A stretch of DNA of 64,000 bases from Carposina sasakii (lineage: Eukaryota > Arthropoda > Insecta > Lepidoptera > Carposinidae): NCBI GenBank assembly GCA_014607495.2, contig CP053152.1, forward strand, positions 3,596,001 through 3,660,000, given 5' to 3'. Position 1 is the first letter of the stretch; the number at the start of each line of letters is the position of its first letter. The notes beneath the pieces are model-generated. The model made no database searches. It worked only from the letters and a program-made list of their open reading frames with translations, and had not been told where the DNA came from. Shown one piece after another: positions 11,685 to 23,900 of the stretch. The position numbers were made by a program, and so were the translations under genes.

Positions 11685-12163
11685 GACGCCCGCGACTCCG
11701 TCCACGTGGACTGCAGAAAAAACAAAATGTCGAATATATCTGGGATAAAAAGTAGCCTATATGTAGGTATAAGTGGGACCTGTCACAATATATTCCTGAA
11801 AACTGCATCGAAATCGGTTCAGCTGTTTCTGAGATGCGTGCACAAACGCACAGACAAAAATTCAAAATGATGAAATGAATACAAAGAAAGAATCTTGTTT
11901 TAATAACAAATTGAGATAAAAACCGAAAGACTATAATAAATAAAAAAATCAATATCAAATATACACTAGTCCAATATGCTCCAATTTTCCGTGTATGTGT
12001 AATTTTAATCCTCTAATCCAGTCCCCAGTGAGTTATAGCAGTGGATTAGAGTGGACTTAAAAGTGGAATTTAATCCATTAATGGATTTGCCCAGTGGATT
12101 AGAGTGGAATAGGCCATTCTTTGGTACTATTGCGTTGATAAAGGTCTCCTATAATATTTTTTA
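11685..12163 (-). mobile_element. Helitron copy broken by a 240-bp insertion
   Basis: The minus strand matches copy A1 from the GC-rich 3' end (11685-11715) to about 11870. It resumes at about 12117 with 'TACTATTGCGTTGATAAAGG' and stops at 12163, where the 'AACCGACTTC' repeat begins. The 240-bp insert contains repeats of GTGGATTAGAGTGGA and its relatives. Confidence 0.6.
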
Positions 12164-13110
12164 ACCGACTTCAAAAAAAGGAGGAGGTTCTCAATTCGTC
12201 TGTATGTATAATATACAGGATGTAACAGAAAGGGTATGTTAAGCGAAAAGCTATGTAAATAGCCCACTATAGAGAACCTATTTCCAAAATTTGAGCCTCG
12301 AAATTACATTTTTATTTTTCAAGATTGTATGAAAATTTCTGAGATATTTAACAATTCTCCATACTATCGGGAAAAATAAACATGTGATTTCGGGTCTCAA
12401 ATTTTGTGGATAGGTTCTCTACAGTGGGCTATTTACATAGATTTTCGCTTAACATACCCTTTTTGTTACAGCCTGTATATATATTTTTTTGTATGTTCAC
12501 CGATATTTCCGCCAATTATAGAAGGATTAAAAAAAAATTTTTTTGTTGGATAGAGTTCACTTTTGAGGTGTTACCAGGTCAGGATCTGATGATGGGATCC
12601 AGGAGAAATCTAGGGCAACCACCGGAAATTGTATGCTCGTATGGTGCTTTTGTTACGTAATCATATCTTACTCAGGTATATGCTTCAGGGTGTCAACATC
12701 TAATGCTGTTATGCTGATGATGGAGGTACAGAACTCCTTAACGGTTAGGAGTTGGGATACAGTACTGCAATTGGTCGATGGAAACTATTTAGTAGTATGT
12801 AGGGCTAACGTGTTACTTGAATATGATGGAGGTACAGAACTCCTTAACGGTTAGGAGTTGGGATACAGTACTGCAATTGGTCGATGGAAACTATTTAGTA
12901 GTATGTAGGGCTAACGTGTTACTTGAATCAACATCTGATGCTGCTGTGCTGATGATGAAGCTACAGAACTCCTTAACGGTTAGGAGTTGGGAAACAGTAC
13001 AGCAATTGGTCGATAAAAACTATTTAGTAGTATGTAGGGCCGACGTGTTACTTGAATCAACATCTCATGCTGCTGTGCTGATGATGCGATGCTGTGCGAA
13101 ATTTATAGTA
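12164..13110 (+). repeat. 'AACCGACTTC...GGAGGAGG' repeat with internal tandem triplication
   Basis: The element begins at 12164 and is interrupted by a MITE at 12214-12477. At 12690-13060 a unit of about 107-130 bp ('CAGAACTCCTTAACGGTTAG' ... 'GTAGGGCTAACGTGTTACTT') is repeated three times. The units differ by a few substitutions and by presence of an 'ACATCTGATGCTGCTGTGCT' spacer. The frames through it show no known domain. Confidence 0.6.
12214..12477. mobile_element. MITE with long terminal inverted repeats
   Basis: The left end TACAGGATGTAACAGAAAGG pairs with the right end, whose complement is TACAGGCTGTAACAAAAAGG. The complementarity continues for about 100 bp per arm through 'ATGTTAAGCGAAAA' and 'TAGCCCACT(A/G)TAGAGAACC'. 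A decayed relative lies at about 37965-38205 in a PPIP5K intron. Confidence 0.75.
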
Positions 13111-13358
13111 TCCAGTGTTTATGCTAGTTTTTTCATAGACAGATATTAATTATTTCTCGTGAAAAATCTTGCTACGCGCGTCTATGTGCATTTATGCAGA
13201 AAAAGGCAGTCTATTTACTCTACTTTGGACCCTAATATTTTGGAAACCAGACACTTCCCAGGTATGCTTCCAAGGAGAAAAATTATCGTGATGATGAGGA
13301 GATTACGTAGTTTCCGGGAACGTTGACGACCAAAAATCATCCTGTATGTAGGTATAGA

Positions 13359-13573
13359 CTTGTGGACGCCCGCGACTCCGTCCGCGTGGACTGTAAAAAA
13401 AAACAAAATGTCGAAATTATCCGGGACAAAAGTATTTTTCCGGGATAAAAAGTAGCCTTTATTTAAGCGGGACCTGTCACAATATATTCCTGAAAACTGC
13501 ATCGAAATTGGTCCAGCCGTTTCTGAGATTAGCGTGCACAAACATCGCTCCGTTACAATTTTATTATATAGGA
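13359..13573 (-). mobile_element. Decayed short Helitron, family A
   Basis: On the minus strand it starts TCCTATATAATAAAATTGTA and ends in a mutated terminus (CAAG instead of CTAG). It is shorter than the A1 copy owing to an internal deletion. Confidence 0.65.
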
Positions 13574-14949
13574 TGTTTGTGACAGCCAGGCAAATACTGA
13601 GAGATTGAACAAGTAACATTGTTTTGAATTATACGAGAGTGTTATTACTCGTAGGAAATTAATTTTTGATTTGATTATACGCATTGTCTGTTTCCCGCGC
13701 CAATTGTATCGGGCGATCCTGTGACTGACTTGTTAAATAGGCTCACTTATTGGTTATTTTGTGATACATTGCTGTTTTTGGGATCGTAATATTTTAGTAT
13801 TAGTAATTTGTACCCACCTAATAGTACTGCAAGGTTGTACAAAGAAACCTGTCACGCTAAGGAATTCATCGGCTAAAATGAAAAGCAAAAGATCTGAATT
13901 ACAATATTTAATCCAACTTAAAACTTAACGGGAAATAATAGGTAGTAGGAGAGGTCACAATGCAATAGACGTTACCACCTTCCTACCTAGGCATCGCCAT
14001 TAGCTCCATGTTCTTATGTCCCCATTGGGCTCCCCTATTATAACTTAATCATTACTATTGAAGATCACATGAAAGTAAGCCTATAAAGTAAGATTTTCGT
14101 GCCCAAGTGAAGTAATAGGAGGTAAGAAAACAGTCTTCCAAAAACATAGTTGTTCAAAAAATGGTTTCAAATAAAATATTATTGCACGTCAATTAGTCGC
14201 AGGAAGGTAGTTAAGTATCAAACCAAAATAAACCTGTTTTAAAGAATGTCAATATTGGTTGGAGTCATTCCCACACTCCACAGAAAATCACTTCAATTAT
14301 AACGATCCTAGTTTCCTATTAAGAGGTAGCGAATAAAACTTAATATTACAAAGCAACATAGCCAACAAGTAATACATACTTAGTTCATAAACATCAATTG
14401 TAAATTAAATAAATATAAATCATGATTACAATAAAGATGCAAATCCTTACCAAAATGTTACAAAAAATAATTTATACTCATAGAAATTTAAAGTAGATTG
14501 TGAACATATTTTAAGCCGAAAGCGTGATGGGCGTGTAGAGAGATGTTTGTACAAAATAAATATTAGATGCAAAATGTCATTTTATTTTATTCCTACACTT
14601 TGCATGGGATAAAATTATATGATCTATAGATCCGATTATACAATTTAAAAAAGCGTGTTACAAACACAATAATAAATCGAGCACCAGTTACTAACAAAAC
14701 AGGATCTGCAATTACATACGATATGGTTACAAATATAAATGGATTTTTTAAAAACAGCCGCATATATTAACCATAGACATGTGCGTGCATGCATTCACAG
14801 AAAATATCACATTTTACCATAGGTATATAAATATATTAAAAGGCAAATTGTCTCACATAGATACCTCTAACCGTCGAAAGTAGTAGAGGGTCATCACCAA
14901 GGACTGAACAGTCCCTAAATGTAACATCATAATTTGTTACGATTGCGGC
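13574..14949. other. PPIP5K 3' UTR and flank
   Basis: There is no open frame of interest. The PPIP5K transcript should end here; minus-strand AATAAA occurs at 14581-14586, about 365 bp past the stop, and could be its signal. Confidence 0.4.
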
Positions 14950-17900
14950 TCAAGGCGAGTCGCCTATAGTAAACCCTGGTTTGACATTGATATTTTTAGC
15001 TTTAGTAACTAACGGCCCAGCTTCGCCGGCAGCAGCAGGATTGCTACTGGCATTGTTCTCGGCAGGCACCACATTCTCTGCGACTAAAGTCGTGGTGAAC
15101 CGACTGCCCGACACAGAACCGACACTTTTCAACGCGCTGGAATCGCTGAATCGGCGGCTGCCGTTATTCAGGACCTCGTTTCTCTTACTCTTCAGCTTGA
15201 TGTCTCTACTCTGCAGGTTCAACGAATCTAGATTACTGACGCGGTCCTCGGTTTTGACGCATTTGTTGACGTCGCACTCTATGTGGAAGTTCTTGCTGCT
15301 TGACGGCATGTCTTTGTAGAAGGCCTCCGCGGTTCCCTGCAGCGTGCGGCCGTAGAAGTCGGTGCTGGTGGACGCGAGGGGGGCGTGCGGGGCGCGGGGG
15401 GGCGACGCCGGACCATCGCGGAGGGAGGATGGTTGCTGATCCTGGAAGGAGGACGACAGGGAGAGCGGACTCAAGTCGTTTTTGATGATCCTAATAGGAG
15501 ATCCGTGAGGATCCACGGATAATGTTTCTTCGTCGTCTTCGCCTTCTGCGCTCTGTAATAAATAGATTACTTGCTTAGTTATTCAGCATACGCAATACAC
15601 TATAGAGCTGCCAATTGTATACGAGATATCGTAAGGATTTCGAATGGGGTTGAACCCTTAAGGTACAAGTTAGTCCGACTGCACGCAGCAGCAGCAGACG
15701 TCATGTCGGCGCTTCATGTCGTCATTTCGCGCCGTTGCGTCCTGTCGCTGCAGTTATGATTTCGAACCCGACTGTAGACGGCAACAGCAGATGGCATCCA
15801 GTTGGTTCCTGTGATGTATACATAGGTACCTAGATTAAGTGAGTTGAGAATGTCATTTGTCAGTCGCCATTAAACGCTGTTACGCTTCGAACCTCTTGCC
15901 TATTATTTATAAAGCATACACTATAGTTTCGAGTGTTCCGTGAAACAAGATGTCTGATGTGTTCGAGAATACTGATCGCAATTTTTTATATCTTTTATTA
16001 GAAGAGGAAGACAATGATGACTTGTTTTTATTATACAGAAAAAGACGAAAAGCCACACGTCCTATGCTTAAATGCAGAGCAAGTGAAGGAACTTATTCAA
16101 TACTGATCAAAAAAGCATTTGAAAAGCGATATGAAAGAATTTAGAAAGAAACTCGCTGAACGTGTCGTTGCTCCGGCGTCAGCGGCACTCACTACTGATC
16201 TGCGGTCGGCCGACACTGTCGTCTGCCGCTCGACGAAGCGTCGCTAGCTTTGTGTCGCTAAGTATGGAGGGAATTTTATAGAAATACATAGAAACCAGTA
16301 GTGTCGCTGCGACACGTCGTTTGCTGCTGCTGTGCGCAGTAGGCTACCAACTTGTACCTTTAAATAATAAAGATAAATTAGCGCTCCCAAACAGCGGTGT
16401 AGGTAAGTACACAAATGCTATTTTTTATTCAGTCTGTTTTATACAGTTGTGCAGGGTATTGTATTTAATTAAAATTATTGTAGTAGAATAAGAACAATAT
16501 AGACATACCATCAAGTCATGATCGGTGATGGAGCCGGCGGTGGCCTCATTACTGTTGAACTCAGCGTCAGACACCGGCGTGACGTCACCGCTAATAGATG
16601 AACCTAAAATAATCACCCATGGATAATAATTAAACTTTAATACGAAAGAGAGGAAGGCTGGTGCCCTGAGTTCTCTTATTCTTTAATTATACACAAGACA
16701 CTATAGTAAATACAGAATGTTCCGATTCTTATTTGAGATAAGAATTTTTTATGCAATTATAAAAATTCTTCTATGCTGCGAGGGAGAAGAGGGTCTGGGT
16801 GGTTTGTAGGCGATGGGCTGACCACCTGTCATTTCTAACCGAACTTGTACATCTCAACTATTCCCTCAAAATTGGTCAGATGTGGCACCATGTGGTCCTA
16901 TCGGCCCTTGGTGCTCTGCCTACCCCGTAAGGGATAAAGGCGTGATTATATGTATGTATGTATAAAAACTGCCATTCATTTCTACAGATAAAGAATGGCA
17001 TACGAATGTCATTAGCACAAAAGCGTGCAAATTCATTACCACACGTACATTTCACGTGCTCGTAGGTAGTGCATTCGTTTCATTCTCAATGGGGTAGTTT
17101 TCTATGGTTGAATCTTAATAACATCTTATTCTCATCAGAATAAATAATCAAAATCATATCTATCTGTAAAATTACAACTTGATTTGTGTCCAAATGAGGT
17201 AGTAATAATAAGCCTTCAAAGTTAAGTGGGCAAGTCCATTTTTCAAATGTGAAATTAATTGAAAATTACAACATCACATGTCCACCTGCATCAGTTCATT
17301 TACGCGCATACAAGTTGCTTAAAGAGTGACGTTACGTATTGCCGTTTGTATGGCGCGTTTTTTGGCAAGTCTAAAATTGTGATTTTGAAATCGTTATATC
17401 CCGGAAAGTTTTCACGCTAGCGAAGTTTTTCTTTCGCAAATGTTTTTTATTTTTATTTTATGGTCTTTCAATATCAATACAAATAAAAAACTGTAAACGA
17501 CCTTATTATATAGATTACAGCCACACAATAGGGTGGCAATTTAGTGTAACTATGGACGGAAGGGTTGGAAGGGGAAGACCTTCCCCGATCAAATTTGTGA
17601 AATTCTAAAGAAAGGTCAGGTCAAGAGTACCCTAAACCGACGAGCGTACATGAAGAATATCATGAAAGTAGATGAAGCGAAAGAGGTGTGTCAGGATCGT
17701 AGCAAATGAAGATCCGTGATCTCTGCCTACGCCTCCGGGAAAGAGGCGTGATTTTTATGTATATACGAGTATGTATACTACATTATTTTATGACAAAGAA
17801 AATTGAAAGCAAATATCACATTTTACTTATACTTATTGGGGTGGGGAGATGATTATTAATGTCATGACTATTCTTCTTCAAGTATAGTACTACAGATTTA

Positions 17901-20900
17901 ATAGTCCTTTTAATTAATAGACCTACATAGTTAGTAGCCAAGTGATATGACGATATGACACATGGATTTATCTGCAAAGTTAGTGAAGACATTCTAACAG
18001 TAGAGTTTTGTTTCAATGCAACGCATGAGTAAGTGAAATAAATATTGAAGAACATGCTGACAAGATGTTAGTTAATAAAGTATTATTTCACATTATTTTT
18101 AAGGCATCATGCTATTACAGTAGTAAGTGTAGATAGATAGCTCCATCCATGAAGGCGCGTCTTTCCACTTTTATTGCATAGGTATATCCTTACACATACA
18201 GAAGGTATAAAAGAAGAGCAGCGGCTAAGTATATTTTCATCGTAGACAGAGTATAAGGTAAAGACAAGCTACTGAAATAATAATAATTACAAGAGTAAGA
18301 TGCGTATAGGTTTTTTTGTTTGCCATCATTGCTGTTGATGGCAGACAAATTGTTGGTGTCGTAAGAGATTTGGTCCGAAACAATTAAAGTTTCGTGAAAT
18401 TTGTGTTCTCGAACCTTAATCAATATCCTACAAGATACTAAAAGTGTGCAGTTATGGTGAAATGCAGTAGGTATAATTGGCTGTAAAAGCCGTAGTGAGC
18501 GAAATCAGCCAAACATAACCTCTCATCGGTAAGTTGAATATTTGATGAGACGCTTTATGTAAATCAAAAGATTATTAAGTTAGTATCTATTTTCTGTCAT
18601 AATCATGCAGTTTTTTTTATTGAATTTAAGGTCTAGATATGATAAAAGCCAAACCAAATAATAAATATACATAGCTAATTATGTATATCACATTTTCTCT
18701 CTCACACTGTATACGCTATTAGCTTCTCTATTCCTTTCTTCCTCTACGATTTTCATACAAAAATAGTGTGCCACTGAGCGGGGGTGAAGTATGGGACAAG
18801 GGGAGCATCCTAACACTGTAGCCCTGCCCATTTACATAGAAACCACCTTGTAGTGACTAGCCAAACTACTTTCTCATCTATACATATAATAAAAATGTAA
18901 CGGATCGCTGTCTGTACATGGAAGATATATGAGAAAATATATTATAGGAGACTTTTATCAACGCAATAGTACCCAAAAGAATGATTTTTGGAACATTTCT
19001 CGGTTTGTCTGTGCGTTTTTGCACGCTAATCTCAGAAACAGCTGAACCGATTTCGATGCAGTTTTCAGGACTATATTGTGACAGGTCCCACTTAACATAT
19101 AGGCTACTTTTTATCCCGAGAAAATGCTTTTATCCCGAATAATTTCAACATTTTGTATTTTCTGTAGTCCACGAGGACGGAGTCGCGGGCGTCCACTAGT
19201 TACATTTAAGTCATGATTCCGCATTGATAAATTAAATGAGTAAATTTTTTAAAAAGCGTTTTAGACGAACAAGTTAGTTATTTAAATACCTAAATGGCCC
19301 AGTCATTGCGAAATCATAGGCTATGAGTCATGACATGACCATGATAGAAAAACAAAGAGGTGGCGACTTCACAAAAAAGAATGTAGCAGTGCGTCAAATG
19401 CATAGCACGCTTGGTCGGATGGCTTGAGGTATCTGGCCTACACGAAATCTGGGGTAGAGACTACACAGTGCGCTGCTATTCTGTAGTCTATGGCATCACT
19501 TCTTTGTCCTGTATGGCAAGCACGAACTTCCTGACAATCCGTAAAGCAATAGTCACTTTAGCGAAATTTAACATTTGACAATGCGTCACGTTACGAACCG
19601 TCAAAAAGTTCGCGTTACTCGGGGCTTAGACAAAGAAACAATTTTACAAGTGACAGCAAAATTCGAAAAGTTAGCGATACATTTTCTCAAATAGGAAGCC
19701 TTCATTTATTGTTTTCGCTAAATGACGCGACGAAGTCTAACCGCTACTGGCCGAATATTTTTTTTGCTGTTGAAGCCTTTGCTTGTCGTAAGTTGTAACA
19801 CTGTCCAAGTCCCCTGTGGAGCAAGCACGAACCTCGCAATAGTGCGTAACACTATCGTTACACTGTCATATCTCATAAATTTTGCTTGCGATAGCGTTAC
19901 GGCGCGTAAAAGGGTTCATGCCTATATTGGGGTAAGCATATGAACCTTTTCGCGCGTCGTCGCAACGCTATCGACTCGCAAGCAAAATCGATGAGATTAG
20001 ACAGTTTGACGATAGCGTTACGGACTATCGAGAGGTTTGTCCACGCCTGCAGATTTCCCCTGGTTACCTGCATGCGCGAGGAGCAGGCTGTCGGCGCAGA
20101 GCGTGGCCGCCTCGCCGTCCCACTGGGGGAGCCTCGGGGAGAGCCTACTCCAATTGCCGCTGCAAGGCAATGCCACATTATGTACCGGGGACAGGGAAAC
20201 GCGCTGGCGTATTGGCTGCATGTAAAATCTTGCTTCAATGGCGTCATATGGACTTTCTGTATTGATCATATGAGTTCTTTTATATGGACACGTTTTAAAT
20301 GCTCATAATACGAGTTGCTCAAACGGTTACTAAAAAGCCAACACGCCAAAATTGTCGTTTCCCAATCCATAAACGGTGCAGTCTCCTTACCTATTGTGTG
20401 CTTTCTGATATAATGAAAACGGATAGTTAAAACACACTAAAAACCAAGTCAAGCAAAACATAGCATTTCAGGGCACAAAGTGATTGAAATTCTAGTTTTT
20501 AGTAGGTACATACATACTTGTAATTTCAAAAATGTTTAGCAACATGAATTTTAGTGACGAATTCCAAAAGATTATATATAAGCCAATACATACATAATCC
20601 CGAAATTCTAAAATAGACACAAGATAAAGGATAAAGAAGCACAGTGATTATGACCTATCGCTCTAATCTAATACGAGCAGCCTGAATAACCATAAATAGT
20701 GATGTTTCAACGTCCAATATCAATTGTCGATAGTCGATAAGCTAGCAAGTACCAACTAGTATAGTTTACTTCTGGTGGAGCGATGAAAACCTGTCGGGGT
20801 TGTGTGTCGCAGGGGGAGGGGGTACCTGTCGGGGTTGTGTAGCAGTCGCGGGGGGAGGGGGTACCTGTCGGGGTTGTGTAGCAGTCGCAGGGGGGGTACC

Positions 20901-23900
20901 TGTCGGGGTTGCGTAGCAGTCGCGGGGGGAGGGGGTACCTGTCGGGGTTGCGTAGCAGTCGCGGGGTGAGGGGGTACCTGTCGGGGTTGTGTAGCAGTCG
21001 CAGGGGGGGTACCTGTCGGGGTTGTGTCGCAGGTCACGGGGGGAGGGGGTACCTGTCGGGGTTGTGTGTCGCAGGTCGCGGGGGGAGGGGGTACCTGTCG
21101 GGATTAGGTAGCAGCCGCGGGGGGAGGGGGTACCTGTCGGGGTTGTGTCGCAGGTCGGCGGTGGGGGACGAGGGTCCGGCAGAAGACAGCGCGCTCGGTA
21201 GCTCGCCCGACGAAGACATCAGCGACGACGGCCCGCTCCAGCCGACGCCTGCAACACACATCACACCGGTTTAGATTACAATAATCTTCGATCAAATCAA
21301 TGAGATACTGGGGCCTTTGGGCCTCGATCGAATCGATAGATAGAGGGTCGAAGGGCAGATCGCATCGGATAGAGGTTAGGAAATAACATCTCGAAATAGT
21401 GCTTACTGTCGCAGGCGTCGCCACGTTTCCCAGGCGGAGGCGGCGCGGCCACGCGCTCCAGGAAGGCGTCGAGCTGGCGCAGCGACAGCGCGTTGTGCAG
21501 CGTCTCCAGCGGACGGATGGCCGGCACGCCGCCGAAGCCTTCCAGGGCCGCTATGAGTAGGTGTAATGTACATTAGTTGTTATCAAATATACGGTAAGAA
21601 CTAGTCACGGTACACGTAAGTACAGGCATTAGTCTTGAAATATAAATGGCTGGACTATTACAAAACATGGTGGGAAAATCCCCTTGTCATTTTTAAGATT
21701 GATACATTTTTGGCTATATAAGGTCTCATGTTCATCAAGAAAAACTGTTATTTACGTTATAATAATGTAACAAGACTACTACTAATACATAATACACGGC
21801 TGTTTCCGAAATGGGTAGCAAAACAGCCGGCGACGAAGGCCGTACTGCCCCCTGATTACCTAATTTGCAATAGCAAAGCCGAAGCAAAACGATAGCGAAA
21901 ATTGTACAATACCTTGATATGTTAAAGTTCCTTTGAAATTCGTTTCACGTAATACTAATTTGCCACGTGGTGCCGGCAGAGTAGAATTCGTACCACCCCA
22001 TGTCAGCCCGTGGGTATCGTACGAGGCGATTAAGGGTTTCCGGGAGGTGGGCAGCAGCGCCTCCCGTGCTGACAACATAGTCCGAAAATCACACTGCGGT
22101 CACCAACCCGCCTGCCCAGCGTGGTGACTATGGGCAAAACCCCCCTGTGGCAGTAGCCTTATGGCGTGCCCTGGGGCAGGCCTACGTCTAGCATTGGACT
22201 GCAATAGGCTGATGATGATGAATACTAATTTGACAAGCAATCAGCGATTTTTGTACAAATTTCGCTATCGCTTTGCTTCTGCTAGTTAGGTAGTAAGGGG
22301 GCTAAACAGTAGTACACAGTAAGCACACTCACTGCTGGCGCTGGCGCTGGGCGGGATCATGACGCGCAGGTTGGGCGCGGAAGAGGAGCCGGAGATGACG
22401 GCCGTGCTGAAGAGGCCGGCGGCGGCCAGGCGCCCGCGCGCTCCCAGCCCCAGCATCTTGGCGTAGCTCATCTGGCCGGCGATGCTGTGCCGCTGGCGCC
22501 GCCCTGCCCCACCCGCAAACGTCAGCGCCGACAGTGGCAGCTCGTTAGTGGCCGACTCCACGTCCGTGCGGGCCGCGGGGGCGAGCGGCCCGCTGACCAC
22601 CAGCGAGGGGATCGAGAGCGCTAGCGCTACCGGGCCGTTAGTAGGGTGCACACGAGAGGGTTAGTGCGTGTTAGTTTAGTGAGGGGGAGGGAAAGATAAA
22701 TAAATATTAATCAAATTATAATAAGAAACGAAAGTATACAGAGAGGCGTACGAGAGAGAGATAGAGAGGTAAACTGTGCGTCGAAGCGTGCGCCGTGATG
22801 GGAAGATACCGCAGTCGACATGACACTGGGAACGCGCACCGCACACCGGGTAACCCACATGAACAAAGTGCGCGCGTTTGACGACTGTCCTGATCGGAAC
22901 GAGAGTCGCGCACCACAAGCTACTCCCTTGCACACGACAGTGATCAGGGGAGAAGAATGCGGCCGACAACCTGCACTCCAACATATATCTCAAGTATTCT
23001 TATAATAGAGGTGTTAGTCGACATGCAGAAAATCAAACAATTGTCAAACTAGCACACTCGAGAGGAGCGAGATGCAACGCAAACACACACAAGATCGCCG
23101 GCCAGTATGAGCTCACGCGGAGACGCCGCGCCACACGGAAACAACTTCTACACACTCAAACAATCAAAATTAAGGTCAAATACACACGACACCGGAGAGT
23201 ATCCATCGGTCAGGTGTCAAACAGCTTAAAGTATACAAAACATTCAGGATGGATCGATGTAGGCACGATATGGTTTGATTGTGTTGCAGATGCGAGATAT
23301 AGTTGTAAATAGTAGATAGGCAGTAACCGCAGAGGCATGCATTACCACGTCCACCTTTAGGCAAAGTATGATGAATGCGAAAGGTCGATAGAATGGAAAA
23401 GTCTAAATGTTCTGTATAGCTTCAATGAACGTATACTAAGTAGATCCTTATGTATATTTAGCTTTGTTTTAGAAATTTTCAGTTCACGTTCTATTTAGTT
23501 CAACAAATAGACAAAGACCCTAACTTAAAATTTAGCTCATCGTTAAATGACAAATAATATTTTACTAACTCTTTTAAAGCGGGTAAAGATACACGATCTA
23601 TATAGTTCCGAATACTGTGTTTATATGTATATAGGTAGAGTGTACTTGTCGTTTAACAATGCGCAGTACTGTGTGTATGTCACCTAGAGGCAGTCCCCGG
23701 GCGCCGCACTGACCTGGACCCTCGTAAAACCGGCTCAGACCGGCCGCGTCGTCGCCTACGGACGGTAACCCACTGTACATGCTCAATCCAATATTATAGA
23801 TAGCGATATTATAGGACATCTTTGAAAACAAATCTGTGAATCTGTCTGTAGGCACTCTAGCTACTTAGGTAGCTGAATAATGTCAATACTTATTTGACTT

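Noticed and set aside
20756..21274. Pro-rich 'ATQPRQVPP' and Gly-rich 'GYLSGL' repeat proteins on the two strands
   Set aside because: Both are frames through the GC-rich donor array of PPIP5K.
23598..23855. A possible PPIP5K exon ('[21 protein letters not shown]') with donor at about 23720
   Set aside because: No acceptor gives the phase 1 needed between exons 25029 and 22626, which already join in frame. It could still be a minor isoform.
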